Notes: a model not told the origin generated them from the sequence alone. A stretch of DNA of 17,469 nt from Actinomycetota bacterium (GCA_005779345.1 SXJQ01000024.1:1-17469), one strand, 5' to 3'; shown: positions 1 through 7,656, counted from the stretch's first letter. Program-made: numbers and translations.

Positions 1-630
1 CGTCGCGCGCTGGACCACGATGAGCTCGACCGTCACCTGCGACACGAGCCCGCCGGCGATCGACGCTCCCGACAGGCGGATGGCCGCGACCGCGTCGCCC
101 GCGTCGGGAACCTCCACCCGGGCGACGGTCTCGCTCGCGAGCGGGAGCCCCGCGGTAGCGACGAGTGTCGGCAGGCACGAGGTCATCGCCTTGCCTGCGA
201 GCACGTTGAACACCGAGGCGGCCGCGTTCTCGTCGGCATAGACCGCGAGGTCGTCGCTCACCGTCGGCAACGCGGCGGTGTCCTGGCGGAGCTCGACGCG
301 GTCGCGCTCCACCGGCTCGTGCTCGGCGCGTAGTCGCGCGATCGACGGGCAGGCCTCGGCAAGCGTGGCGTCGGCCGCCGCGGCGTCGTCGCCCGGCGTC
401 GCCGACCAACCGTCGCCGAGCACTGCTGCCTCGACCGCGGTCGCGTCGGGGAGGTCGGCGTCACCGATCGACGACGACGTGGTCGTGTCGAGGGAATCCG
501 CGCCGCGCGTCGTGGTCGACGCGACATCGTCGTCGGAGCTGCAACCGCCGAACGCGAACGCAACGGCGAGCGCCGCCGCGGCGAGGGCGCGGGAGGTCGC
601 CAGGGGACTCAGCTGAACGACTGGCCGCAA
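1..630 (-). CDS. putative secreted lipoprotein, 5' part only (runs off left edge)
   Basis: An open frame with no stop runs from about 630 to the window edge, so the C-terminus is missing. It encodes a basic N-terminus, an alanine-rich hydrophobic segment and a lipobox-like end (FAFGGC, Cys at about residue 30). A low-complexity Asp/Thr/Ser-rich linker follows, then a domain containing VSDDLAVYADENAAASVFNVL and a further Cys. This is a lipoprotein signal peptide followed by an extracytoplasmic domain. The domain resembles PknH-type sensor modules loosely, from pattern only. The start is uncertain: TTG at 628-630 gives MRPVVQLSPLATSR and overlaps the end of the upstream iron-sulfur carrier gene, while CTG at 610-612 is an alternative. 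The overlap suggests co-transcription with that gene. I infer membrane anchoring on the outer face; the specific function is unknown. Confidence 0.65.
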   Translation of the reverse strand, partial: MRPVVQLSPLATSRALAAAALAVAFAFGGCSSDDDVASTTTRGADSLDTTTSSSIGDADLPDATAVEAAVLGDGWSATPGDDAAAADATLAEACPSIARLRAEHEPVERDRVELRQDTAALPTVSDDLAVYADENAAASVFNVLAGKAMTSCLPTLVATAGLPLASETVARVEVPDAGDAVAAIRLSGASIAGGLVSQVTVELIVVQRAT

Positions 631-932
631 CCGCAGGTGCGGGTGACGTTGGGGTTGTTGATCGTGAACCCCGCGCCCTGGAGCCCGTCCTTGAAGTCGA
701 GGGTCGCGCCGGTGAGGTGCTGGGCGCTGGCCGGGTCGACGACGACCTTGACCTCGCCGTAGGCCGACTCGATGTCGTCGGGGGCGAGTTCGCTGTCGAA
801 GAACATCTCGTACGACATGCCCGAGCAGCCGCCGGGACGGACCGCGACGCGCAGGAACAAGGGGGCCTCGCTCGCTTCGGCCTCGATGAGTTCTCGGACT
901 TTGACCGAAGCGGTGTCGGTGATGGCGATCAT
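609..932 (-). CDS. erpA: A-type iron-sulfur cluster insertion protein (ErpA/IscA/HesB family)
   Basis: This 107-residue protein has the usual length for an A-type carrier, which accepts an iron-sulfur cluster from the scaffold and passes it to apo-enzymes in the cytoplasm. The three family cysteines are present: Cys36 in RPGGCSGMSYEM, and Cys100 and Cys102 in the C-terminal TCGCGQSFS. The ATG at 930-932 is preceded by a good Shine-Dalgarno (TGGAGGA, plus-strand CCTCC at 939-943), and family homology begins at MIAITDTAS. The frame stays open far upstream only as a shadow of the Mrp gene. Assignment to ErpA rather than IscA or SufA is by context and general likeness. It is divergent from the Mrp gene, another iron-sulfur assembly factor, and probably leads a transcript that continues into the lipoprotein gene. 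Confidence 0.92.
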   Translation of the reverse strand: MIAITDTASVKVRELIEAEASEAPLFLRVAVRPGGCSGMSYEMFFDSELAPDDIESAYGEVKVVVDPASAQHLTGATLDFKDGLQGAGFTINNPNVTRTCGCGQSFS

Positions 933-975
933 GGTTGTCCTCCACAGGAAAGAGGCTCTTCGGGATGAAGCCATC

Positions 976-981
976 AGGTTA
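976..981 (-). promoter_or_regulatory. putative -10 element of the erpA gene
   Basis: On the minus strand the hexamer TAACCT lies about 44 bases before the erpA start. That leaves a short 5' leader containing the Shine-Dalgarno. No convincing -35 is seen 16-18 bases further upstream. It is assigned by sequence pattern only. Confidence 0.4.
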
Positions 982-1010
982 GCGAACGCCGACCGAGACC
1001 TGGCATGGCC

Positions 1011-1039
1011 TTGGGCGTGGCGGTCGACCCGGGCATACT
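1011..1039 (+). promoter_or_regulatory. putative promoter of the Mrp gene
   Basis: TTGGGC at 1011-1016 and CATACT at 1034-1039 are separated by exactly 17 bases, matching a primary-sigma promoter. The predicted start near 1046 would give a leader of about 40 bases before the ATG at 1087. This lies back to back with the erpA promoter region, so one regulator could act on both iron-sulfur genes. Confidence 0.45.
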
Positions 1040-1086
1040 TCACGGCGCAGCAGTGTTCAGCCCCGGTGCCTCCGGACGAAGGTGTC

Positions 1087-2331
1087 ATGAGCGATTCCGA
1101 CCTCCACGACCCGCCGACCTCGGCTCCGCCGGCGGTCGAGGCCGTCCGCTCGATCCTGCGGGGGGTGCGCGATCCCGAGCTCGGCAGCTCGATCGTCGAC
1201 CTCGGGATGCTGAAGGACGTGCGCGTCTCGCCCGATGGCGACGTGGTGGTGAAGATCGCGTTGACCACCGCCGGTTGCCCGTTGCGTGGCCAGATCCAGA
1301 GCGATGTCGTCGGCAAGGTGCACGGCCTCCCCGGGGTCCGCGACGTGCAGGTCGAGTACGGCGAGCTCACCCAGGAGGAACGCTCCGCGCTCATGCAGCG
1401 CGCGCGCCTGGAGGCATCGCAGCGCGCCCCGGAGACCGCCGTGGCCCCGACGACGCGGGTGATCGCCGTCGCGTCGGGCAAGGGGGGCGTCGGGAAGTCG
1501 TCGGTCACCGTGAACCTCGCGGTCGCGCTCGCGGCGCAGGGTCGCACGGTCGGTGTGCTCGACGCCGACATCTGGGGCTTCTCGATCCCGCGCCTGCTCG
1601 GCGTCGCGGGTCGCCTGCGTGCCGAGAAGGACCGCACGGGCAAGGGGCGCATCCAGCCTGCCGATGTCGCCGTCCCCAACCCCGAACAACATGCATCCGA
1701 GGCGGCGGCGGGCACGGTGCGCGTCGTGTCGATGGGGCTCCTCCTCGACGACGAGGACACCGCCCTCATGTGGCGCGGGCTCGTCCTGGCCAAGGCACTC
1801 GAGCAGTTCCTCGTCGACGTCGAGTGGGGTGAACTCGACTACCTCCTCATCGACATGCCCCCCGGCACCGGCGACCTCCAGATGGCGTTGTCGCGCCTGC
1901 TGCCCCAGGCGGAGTTGCTCGTGGTCACGACGCCGGCGAAGAACGCGCAGAAGGTCGCAGCGCGCGTCGCCGACATGGCCCGCCGCAGCTACGTGAAGGT
2001 GCTCGGCATCGTCGAGAACATGAGCGCGTACGTGGCTCCCGACGGCAGCGTGCACGAGATCTTCGGTGCCGGTGGTGGCCGCCGTCTCGCCGCGCTCACG
2101 GGTGCCACGCTGATCGGCCAGGTTCCCATCGAACCCCAGGTCGGGGTCACCGGCGACGAGGGGCGTCCCGTGGTGCTCGCCGCACCGACGTCGGCCGCGG
2201 CGATCGAGTTGACCCGCCTGGCGGCCGAGATCAGCGCCACGCTGCTCCCACCGCTCGACATGGCCGGCTGCACCGCACGGATGCTCGCCTCGATCGACGC
2301 GGTCGCAACGGATCGCGCCACCGCGACCTGA
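1087..2331 (+). CDS. mrp: Mrp/NBP35-family iron-sulfur cluster carrier ATPase
   Basis: This 414-residue protein has an N-terminal MIP18/DUF59 domain (about residues 15-95; DPELG at 29-33, Cys64 in TTAGCP). A ParA/MinD-like P-loop ATPase follows, with deviant Walker A GKGGVGKSS (131-139), LDADIWG (158-164) and DMPPGTGD (256-263). The family binds and transfers 4Fe-4S clusters to apo-proteins. The region after ENMS (310-313), where classical members carry the cluster-bridging CxxC, reads AYVAPDGSVHEIF and has no cysteine; I recall this as common in actinobacterial Mrp. There is a roughly 20-residue insertion around 176-207 before the conserved VVSMGLLL. The ATG at 1087 is preceded by GAAGG. The gene is convergent with the ABC permease gene, with a 4-base gap. 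Confidence 0.93.
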   Translation: MSDSDLHDPPTSAPPAVEAVRSILRGVRDPELGSSIVDLGMLKDVRVSPDGDVVVKIALTTAGCPLRGQIQSDVVGKVHGLPGVRDVQVEYGELTQEERSALMQRARLEASQRAPETAVAPTTRVIAVASGKGGVGKSSVTVNLAVALAAQGRTVGVLDADIWGFSIPRLLGVAGRLRAEKDRTGKGRIQPADVAVPNPEQHASEAAAGTVRVVSMGLLLDDEDTALMWRGLVLAKALEQFLVDVEWGELDYLLIDMPPGTGDLQMALSRLLPQAELLVVTTPAKNAQKVAARVADMARRSYVKVLGIVENMSAYVAPDGSVHEIFGAGGGRRLAALTGATLIGQVPIEPQVGVTGDEGRPVVLAAPTSAAAIELTRLAAEISATLLPPLDMAGCTARMLASIDAVATDRATAT

Positions 2332-2339
2332 GTGCTCAG
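2328..2339. repeat. short palindrome spanning the two convergent stop codons
   Basis: CTGAG TG CTCAG is a perfect 5-bp inverted repeat that holds the TGA of mrp (2329-2331) and the TGA of the permease gene (2336-2338, minus strand) in its two arms. It is too short to be a confident terminator and has no T-tract on either side, but it is the only structure between the two convergent genes. Confidence 0.35.
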
Positions 2340-5176
2340 TCGGTGGTGCGCAGGGCGACCGCGGGCTTGATGCGCGACGCGCTGCGCGCCGGTCCGAGCG
2401 TCGCCAGCAGCGCGCCGACGAGCGTGCCCGCGACGAGCACCGCCACGGCCACCCACGGAACGCTCCACGACAGGCCCTCGCCGAAGTCGTCGCTCGTGGT
2501 GATCGACCACGTGCACACGAAGCCGAGCGCGACACCGATCGCGACACCGATCACGGCGAGGAAGCTCGCCTCGATCGCGAACGCGTTCGACACCGAACCG
2601 CTCTGGAAGCCGAGCGCACGCAAGACTCCGACCTGACGCTTCCGTTCGCGTACCGCTCGAACCATGATCACGCCGATGCCGGCGACGCCGATCACGAGCC
2701 CGACGGCGAGGAACGCGCGCATCAGCGTGAAGAACTGCGTCTGTTGGGTGAGGTTCTCGTCGATGATGTTGCGCAACGTGTCGGCTTCGGCTCCGCGATC
2801 GAACCACCGCGACTCGACCGTCGCCGCGACGGCCGGACCGTCGGTCGTGCTCACGTAGACGCGGTTCGCGACGGCGCGCTCGCCGAAGATCTCGCGGGCC
2901 GCCGAAGCGCTCATGAGGCCGCCGTTGAACACCCAGTCGGCGGGTCCTTCGGCAACGACGGTCAGCTCCTTCGAGCGCCCCGACGCGGGGTCCGCGACGG
3001 TGATCGTCTCGCCGATCTTCACCGCGGCCGACGGCGGGCCGGCACCGACCGACAAGAAGAACGAATCGACGATCGCGAGCGACGGGTCGTCGAGCACCGC
3101 TCGGTAGGCCGCGAGATCGCTCGGGTAGGCGCCGCGGTCCTCGAGGGCGGGGGGAGCGACCTCGACGAACGACCGGTCGAACGCGGTCATCGACCAGGTC
3201 GTCGCCTCGGCCGCGTCGTGCGGGGTGATGTCGGCGATCTGGCGGACGAGCGGCGCGACGTGTTGCACGCCGTCGACCGTGGCGAGCTCCGCCGGCGGGA
3301 CCGGGTTGGCCGGGTTCGAGTCGACGAGCACGGAATAGCCGCCGGAGACGTCGGTCACCAGACCGTCGACCTGCCCGCGGAACATCTGCGCCATCACCGA
3401 GATGTAGACGAGCACGAACACGACGATCGAGAACTGTGCGAGCGTGAGTGCCGTGCGCGACTTGCGCGCGAGCGGGTAGGCGAGGCCGAGCCGCACCGAC
3501 AACGCGTTGCCGGTGATCCGTGCGAGGGCGTGACCGATCTCGGCCTGGTACTCGCTCACGAGCACCACCGCCGAGATCGTGAGCACGAGACCCTGCACGA
3601 AGAACGCGGTGATCTCGAGGTCGGCACCGAGGTCGGTGGCGACGCTCACCGCGGCGACACCCCACGCGAGCACGAGCACGCCGGCGATGGTCACGATCGG
3701 GCGCGACGGCGAACCGCGCATCGCGAGGCGGGCAAGCCCCGTCGCCGCCACTGCCGGGCCGAGCAGCAGCAGCTCGGCGCGCGGACCCGCGATCCCGCCG
3801 AGCGTCATCAGGAGCCCGATCGCGACCACCGCGCTCCAGGCGACACCGGCGAGCGTCCCCGGACGTTTCCGGATGCGCTCGAAGCCGCGGATCGCCGCGA
3901 TGATGTTGAACCGGCTGATCGCGACGCTCGTGAACAACACGGTGATCACCGCGATCACGAGCCCGATCGTGAACCCGGCCTGGATGCTCGCAGCGTCGAC
4001 CGCGAACCGGATCGGCAACGAGAACTCCTCCTCGCCACCCGAGAGGATGCGCGCCGCACCCGCGGTGACGAGTCGCCCGACGCCGAGTCCGAGCACGACC
4101 CCGACGGTGCAGGCGACGATCGCGTACAGCCAGCCCTCGCTCGCGAAGGTCGCGACGAGCGCGCGGCGCCGCAGCCCCATGGCTCGCAGCATCCCGAGCT
4201 CCGACTGGCGTTCCTCGGCCAGCATCCGGAAGATGTTGATGAGCAGGAGGATCCCGGCGAACACCGCGAACATTCCGATGCCCTGGTAGAGCTGGGTGAG
4301 CGTCTCGCCGGTCGTCGCGGCCTCGTCGAGCAGATCGGCCTTCACCGTGTTGACGCTCGCGGTCTGGTCGCCGATCGCCTCTTCGAGCGCGGTCTCGACC
4401 GCGTCGGTGCGCTCCGCCCCGGTCTCGACGCCACCGGTGTTCGACACGAGATACGAGAACGTCGGCGGCTCGCCCGGCTCGGTCGCCGCGGCGAACAGCG
4501 ACGCGATCGTGCCCGGCGCGACGAAGGCGTTGTACGACGACGACTCGCGACCGAGCCAGAAACCCGCGAGGCCTTCTTGGGCGACGACCCGATCGACGAC
4601 GAGCTCTCGTGAGGCGCCGTAGGCGAACACGGTGAACGTGTCGCCGGTGTCGATCCGCAGCTTGCGTGCGAGATCGTCGACGATGACCGCGCGGCCCTCG
4701 GCCGGTGTCGCGCCCGAGATCCCGGTCGCATCGGGGTCACCGCCGAAGTCGCGCGCCGCGGCGAAGTCGATCTCGGCGAGCTGCCCCTTCGGGGCCGCGG
4801 TACGGGCCTGCGTCGGCGAGTCGAGCGTCGCCGCGGCGATCCCGGCCGTGGTGATCGGCAGCACGCCGTCGACGTCGGGGTCGGTGAAGCCGTCGAGCGC
4901 GGCACGCAACGCGGGTTCCTGATCGAGACCCACGACGGAGACGACCTCGTCGGTCGGCCCGAGCTTCGTGTAGGCGAATGCACGCATCGACGAGTCGAGC
5001 GTGTCGCCGACCACGAACGACGCGGTCATGAGCGCGGTGGCGAGCATCGATCCGGCGATCACCAGCAGGCTCTCGCGCGGCCGCCGGGTCGCGTTCCGAA
5101 TCGCGAGCCGGCGCAACACGGGCCGTCTCGCGAGGATGTAGACGAACGGCAGTGAGACGATGAGCGCGAAGATCAC
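2336..5176 (-). CDS. FtsX/MacB-type ABC transporter permease, duplicated two-module form
   Basis: This 946-residue integral membrane protein is built from two MacB_PCD-FtsX modules. Module 1 has a membrane helix at about 37-57, an extracytoplasmic domain at about 60-290, and FtsX helices from about 299 onward with the coupling motif ERQSELGMLRAMGLRRR (322-338). About four extra helices (roughly 443-541) bridge the modules. Module 2 has a helix at about 575-597, an extracytoplasmic domain at about 600-810, and FtsX helices at about 816-928 with ERKRQVGVLRALG (844-856). It ends in the typical PARSASRIKPAVALRTTD. The GTG start at 5174-5176 overlaps the TGA of the ATPase gene (GTGA), indicating translational coupling; the frame stays open upstream only as a shadow. 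Such systems export or extract lipophilic substrates or peptides, or act mechanically. The substrate is unknown and no HlyD-type adaptor gene is adjacent. Confidence 0.9.
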   Translation of the reverse strand: MIFALIVSLPFVYILARRPVLRRLAIRNATRRPRESLLVIAGSMLATALMTASFVVGDTLDSSMRAFAYTKLGPTDEVVSVVGLDQEPALRAALDGFTDPDVDGVLPITTAGIAAATLDSPTQARTAAPKGQLAEIDFAAARDFGGDPDATGISGATPAEGRAVIVDDLARKLRIDTGDTFTVFAYGASRELVVDRVVAQEGLAGFWLGRESSSYNAFVAPGTIASLFAAATEPGEPPTFSYLVSNTGGVETGAERTDAVETALEEAIGDQTASVNTVKADLLDEAATTGETLTQLYQGIGMFAVFAGILLLINIFRMLAEERQSELGMLRAMGLRRRALVATFASEGWLYAIVACTVGVVLGLGVGRLVTAGAARILSGGEEEFSLPIRFAVDAASIQAGFTIGLVIAVITVLFTSVAISRFNIIAAIRGFERIRKRPGTLAGVAWSAVVAIGLLMTLGGIAGPRAELLLLGPAVAATGLARLAMRGSPSRPIVTIAGVLVLAWGVAAVSVATDLGADLEITAFFVQGLVLTISAVVLVSEYQAEIGHALARITGNALSVRLGLAYPLARKSRTALTLAQFSIVVFVLVYISVMAQMFRGQVDGLVTDVSGGYSVLVDSNPANPVPPAELATVDGVQHVAPLVRQIADITPHDAAEATTWSMTAFDRSFVEVAPPALEDRGAYPSDLAAYRAVLDDPSLAIVDSFFLSVGAGPPSAAVKIGETITVADPASGRSKELTVVAEGPADWVFNGGLMSASAAREIFGERAVANRVYVSTTDGPAVAATVESRWFDRGAEADTLRNIIDENLTQQTQFFTLMRAFLAVGLVIGVAGIGVIMVRAVRERKRQVGVLRALGFQSGSVSNAFAIEASFLAVIGVAIGVALGFVCTWSITTSDDFGEGLSWSVPWVAVAVLVAGTLVGALLATLGPARSASRIKPAVALRTTD

Positions 5177-5874
5177 GGCGCCACCGCGATGAGCGCCTCG
5201 TCGCGCACGATGTGGCCGTCGCGCATCGTCACGAGCCGCTGGGCGCTGCGCCCGATCTCCTCGTCGTGGGTGACGACGATGAGGGTCCGACCGTCGTCGC
5301 GGTTGAGCTCGGTGAGCAGGTCCATCACGATCGCGGCGGTCTCCGAGTCGAGCGCGCCGGTCGGTTCGTCGGCCCAGACCACCGCCGGTCGCCCGGCGAG
5401 TGCGCGCGCGACCGTGACCCGCTGCTGCTCGCCGCCCGACAGCTCCATCGGGCGGTTGCGCAACCGATGGCCGAGACCGACCCGGTCGAGCGTCTCGGTG
5501 GCGCGCCGGCGCGCCTCTTTGGCGCCGGTGCCGGCGAGCAACAGCGGCAACTCCACGTTCTCGACCGCGCTGAACACCGGGATGAGGTTGTAGGCCTGGA
5601 AGATGAAGCCCATGGCCGACGCACGGTGACGCGTCCGTTCGGCGTCGCTCATCGAGTGGAGCGCTTGGCCTTCGAGCACGACGTCGCCGCCGTCGATCTC
5701 GTCGAGGCCCGACAGACAGTTGAGCAAGGTCGTCTTGCCCGAGCCCGACGGACCCATCACCGACACCCACTCGCCCTCGTGCACGGTGAGGTCGATGCTG
5801 CGCAGCGCCTCGACCTCTTCGGCTCCGGTTCGGTAGACCTTGCGGACGGCGGTCGCGACGAGGATCTCGTTCAT
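5173..5874 (-). CDS. ABC transporter ATP-binding protein (LolD/MacB type)
   Basis: This 233-residue cytoplasmic ATPase has all expected motifs: Walker A GPSGSGKTT (41-49), Q-loop FQ (92-93), signature LSGGEQQR (145-152), Walker B AVVWADEP (164-171) and H-loop His203 in VVTHD. Length and motif context fit the LolD/MacB subfamily, which partners FtsX-type permeases. The ATG at 5872-5874 has GGGAG about seven bases upstream. The gene is first in a two-gene operon, and its stop overlaps the GTG of the permease. Two CRP-like palindromes lie just upstream, so expression may respond to a CRP/GlxR-type regulator. The specific substrate of the transporter cannot be read from the ATPase. Confidence 0.95.
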   Translation of the reverse strand: MNEILVATAVRKVYRTGAEEVEALRSIDLTVHEGEWVSVMGPSGSGKTTLLNCLSGLDEIDGGDVVLEGQALHSMSDAERTRHRASAMGFIFQAYNLIPVFSAVENVELPLLLAGTGAKEARRRATETLDRVGLGHRLRNRPMELSGGEQQRVTVARALAGRPAVVWADEPTGALDSETAAIVMDLLTELNRDDGRTLIVVTHDEEIGRSAQRLVTMRDGHIVRDEALIAVAP

Positions 5875-5902
5875 GCGGGGCTCCCAGGGCGGTGGTCCGG
5901 CG

Positions 5903-5908
5903 AACCTA
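5903..5908 (-). promoter_or_regulatory. putative -10 element of the ABC exporter operon
   Basis: TAGGTT on the minus strand lies about 29 bases upstream of the ATPase start codon. A -35 placed 17 bases upstream would fall inside the CRP-like palindrome at 5918-5933 and is not a consensus match (TGATCG). Confidence 0.4.
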
Positions 5909-5917
5909 CCCGGAGCA

Positions 5918-5933
5918 TGTGAACGCGATCACA
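5918..5933. promoter_or_regulatory. CRP/GlxR-type operator, perfect consensus half-sites
   Basis: TGTGAACGCGATCACA has perfect TGTGA-N6-TCACA symmetry, the known consensus for CRP in enterobacteria and for GlxR/CRP in actinobacteria. It is centred about 30 bases upstream of the predicted start of the ABC exporter transcript and overlaps the -35 position. That placement would favour repression. It could alternatively be read by another CRP/FNR-family regulator. Confidence 0.6.
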
Positions 5934-5942
5934 AGATCCGTA

Positions 5943-5958
5943 CGTGACTCTTGTCACG
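5943..5958. promoter_or_regulatory. second CRP/GlxR-like palindrome, overlapping the MBL stop codon
   Basis: CGTGACTCTTGTCACG keeps the GTGA-N6-TCAC core and is itself a perfect inverted repeat with a 6-bp stem. Its centre is exactly 25 bp from that of the site at 5918-5933. It covers the stop codon of the metallo-beta-lactamase-fold gene (5954-5956). It could instead form a hairpin at the end of that transcript, but no T-run follows on the minus strand. Confidence 0.45.
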
Positions 5959-6823
5959 CGTCGACGATCGACCACGACCCCGTGAACGACGAACCGCTCA
6001 CCTTGGCTTCGGCCTTGAGCTTCACGAGGTGCGCGTGCACCTGGCGGCGCGCCATCTCGACGAGACCCTCGGGGAGTCCGCCGGGGTGCCCGGCGGGTGT
6101 GTCGGTGTAGAGCGTGTCGACGATCGCCGCGATCTTCACCGGGCCCTTGGCGACCACCGCGAGCACTTGGCGTTCCCGCAGCTTGCGGTGGGCGACGTAC
6201 TCGTCGAGCTTCGCGGTCGGTTCGGTGATCACGTCGCCGTGCGCGGGGAGGATGCGCGCGAGGCGGCGGATCTTGCGCAGCCGATCGAGCGACGCGAGGT
6301 AGGCGGCCATGTCGCCACCCCGCTTCGGGTTCACGACCGTGGTCGTCCCCTCGAGCACGTGGTCGCCCGTGAACAGCGCGCGTTCCTCCTCGAGGAAGAA
6401 GCACAGATGGTTCGGCGCGTGACCCGGTGTGTGCATGGCCTGCAACGCGAACTCGGTGCCGACGACGACATCGCCATCGGCGAGCCGGCGATCCAACGCG
6501 AGATCGACCGCGTCGGCCTTCGGGAAGCGACCGAACGCGGCGATCTGCGCATTCGTCGCGTCGGCCAGCCGGCGTGCCGCGGGCCAATGATCGGGATGCG
6601 TATGGGTCAACAGGATCCAACGGACCCGCTCCCGCATCGCGCCGCCGATGATCGCCTCGACATGACCGGCATCGTCGGGTCCGGGATCGATCACCGCGAC
6701 CTCGTCGATCCCCACGAGATAGGTGTTCGTCCCCGGGCCGGTCATGAGACCGGGATTCGGTGCGACGACCCTGCGCACCAACGGCGACAGGGCACTCGGC
6801 ACCCCGGGGGTGAGGTCGGCCAT
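5954..6823 (-). CDS. metallo-beta-lactamase-fold hydrolase (LACTB2-like)
   Basis: This 289-residue MBL-fold protein has the complete metal-binding set: THTHPDH with His74, His76, Asp78 and His79, then His135 (HTPGH), Asp154 (FTGDH) and His195 (LPAHG). A C-terminal helical region (about 205-280) matches the winged-helix-like tail of LACTB2-type proteins. Human LACTB2 is an endoribonuclease, but MBL proteins vary widely, so the substrate here is open. The ATG at 6821-6823 shares its A with the TGA of the Nudix gene, so the two are translationally coupled. As I remember it, Mycobacterium tuberculosis has a similar hydrolase (Rv3677c) next to crp and the tandem ATPases Rv3679/Rv3680. Confidence 0.85.
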   Translation of the reverse strand: MADLTPGVPSALSPLVRRVVAPNPGLMTGPGTNTYLVGIDEVAVIDPGPDDAGHVEAIIGGAMRERVRWILLTHTHPDHWPAARRLADATNAQIAAFGRFPKADAVDLALDRRLADGDVVVGTEFALQAMHTPGHAPNHLCFFLEEERALFTGDHVLEGTTTVVNPKRGGDMAAYLASLDRLRKIRRLARILPAHGDVITEPTAKLDEYVAHRKLRERQVLAVVAKGPVKIAAIVDTLYTDTPAGHPGGLPEGLVEMARRQVHAHLVKLKAEAKVSGSSFTGSWSIVDA

Positions 6824-7644
6824 CAGGCCACGCCCTGCGCCGGGGCGCCGCGCGCGTCGTCGGCATCGAGTTCGCGCCAGGCGCGCCGGGCTTCGGATCG
6901 TTCGTCGCCCCGCAGCGCGAGCCGATCGCCGAACTGCTCGGCGACGACCAACGGTGTCTCGTGCGCCGACTGGGTCGCGTGCACCTCGGCCAACAACTCC
7001 GCGGCGGTCTCGAACTCGGCGAGCATCTGGAGCGACCGCATCGTCGGATGGATGAGTTCGATCTCCGATGCACCGAAGCGATGGAGTGCCTCGCTCGGGC
7101 GCACCCACTCCGACGCGACCGTCTCGGCATCGTCGTGCCGGCCGACTTGTCCGGGCGGTGCCGCGGCGACGAAGAACCACGTGTCGTAGCGACGGGGCGG
7201 GCCCAACGGCGTGAGCCAGTGGGCGACCACCGCGAGCGACTCGAGATCGAGGTGCACGTCGTGACGCTCGAGCGCCTCGAGCCAGCCGATCTCGCCGCGG
7301 TTCAGCGCGTCGCGTTCGGCGTGGAACTCGGGCGCGGCCGAACCGAGCAGCAGCCCGCTCTCCTCGAACGCCTCGCGTGCGGCGGCCACCCAGTAGCGGA
7401 GACCGTCGCCCGGCCGGTCGAGCAGGAGCGAGGCTCGCGCGTCGTCGAGCCCACGGACCCGCGCGTAGGCGCGCGGGTCGCGATCGGCCGGGTCGACGCC
7501 ACCACCGGGAAACACGTACGCGCCGGGGACGAACACCGACGCCAGGTTCCGGCGCAGCATGAAGACGTGGAGGTCCGGAGCGTCGGTGACGAGCATCACG
7601 GTCGCCGCCTCGCGCACCGGAACCTCAGGGCGCAGCGTGACCAC
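6823..7644 (-). CDS. Nudix hydrolase with split Nudix box (NUDT19-like)
   Basis: This 273-residue protein has GGGVDPAD (47-54) and REAFEESGLLL (90-100), the two halves of a Nudix box G-x5-E-x7-REUxEExGU. They are separated by about 35 residues rather than 7. This inserted loop is characteristic of NUDT19/RP2p-type enzymes, which include CoA diphosphatases. The catalytic glutamates of REAFEE are intact. The C-terminal half is helical and less conserved. The start is GTG at 7642-7644; there is no Shine-Dalgarno, and TAGGCT (7651-7656) sits 6 bases upstream, suggesting a leaderless mRNA. It leads a two-gene operon with the MBL hydrolase and is divergent from selA. The substrate, perhaps a nucleotide conjugate or CoA derivative, is inferred from family only. 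Confidence 0.82.
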   Translation of the reverse strand: MVTLRPEVPVREAATVMLVTDAPDLHVFMLRRNLASVFVPGAYVFPGGGVDPADRDPRAYARVRGLDDARASLLLDRPGDGLRYWVAAAREAFEESGLLLGSAAPEFHAERDALNRGEIGWLEALERHDVHLDLESLAVVAHWLTPLGPPRRYDTWFFVAAAPPGQVGRHDDAETVASEWVRPSEALHRFGASEIELIHPTMRSLQMLAEFETAAELLAEVHATQSAHETPLVVAEQFGDRLALRGDERSEARRAWRELDADDARGAPAQGVA

Positions 7645-7650
7645 GCACCC

Positions 7651-7656
7651 AGCCTA
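7651..7656 (-). promoter_or_regulatory. putative -10 element, leaderless Nudix transcript
   Basis: TAGGCT on the minus strand is followed by exactly 6 bases and then the GTG start codon at 7644. This places the predicted transcription start at or next to the first base of the codon. The same hexamer and spacing recur before the DUF3467 gene. Confidence 0.5.

Noticed and set aside
933..1793. Upstream extension of the erpA frame on the minus strand
   Set aside because: It lies antisense to the Mrp coding sequence, and family homology and the Shine-Dalgarno both place the start at 932.
2744..4612. Long plus-strand open frame opposite the ABC permease
   Set aside because: Composition is typical of antisense high-GC frames (Arg/Asp/Glu/His-rich, no recognisable domain), while the minus strand encodes a clear FtsX-type protein.
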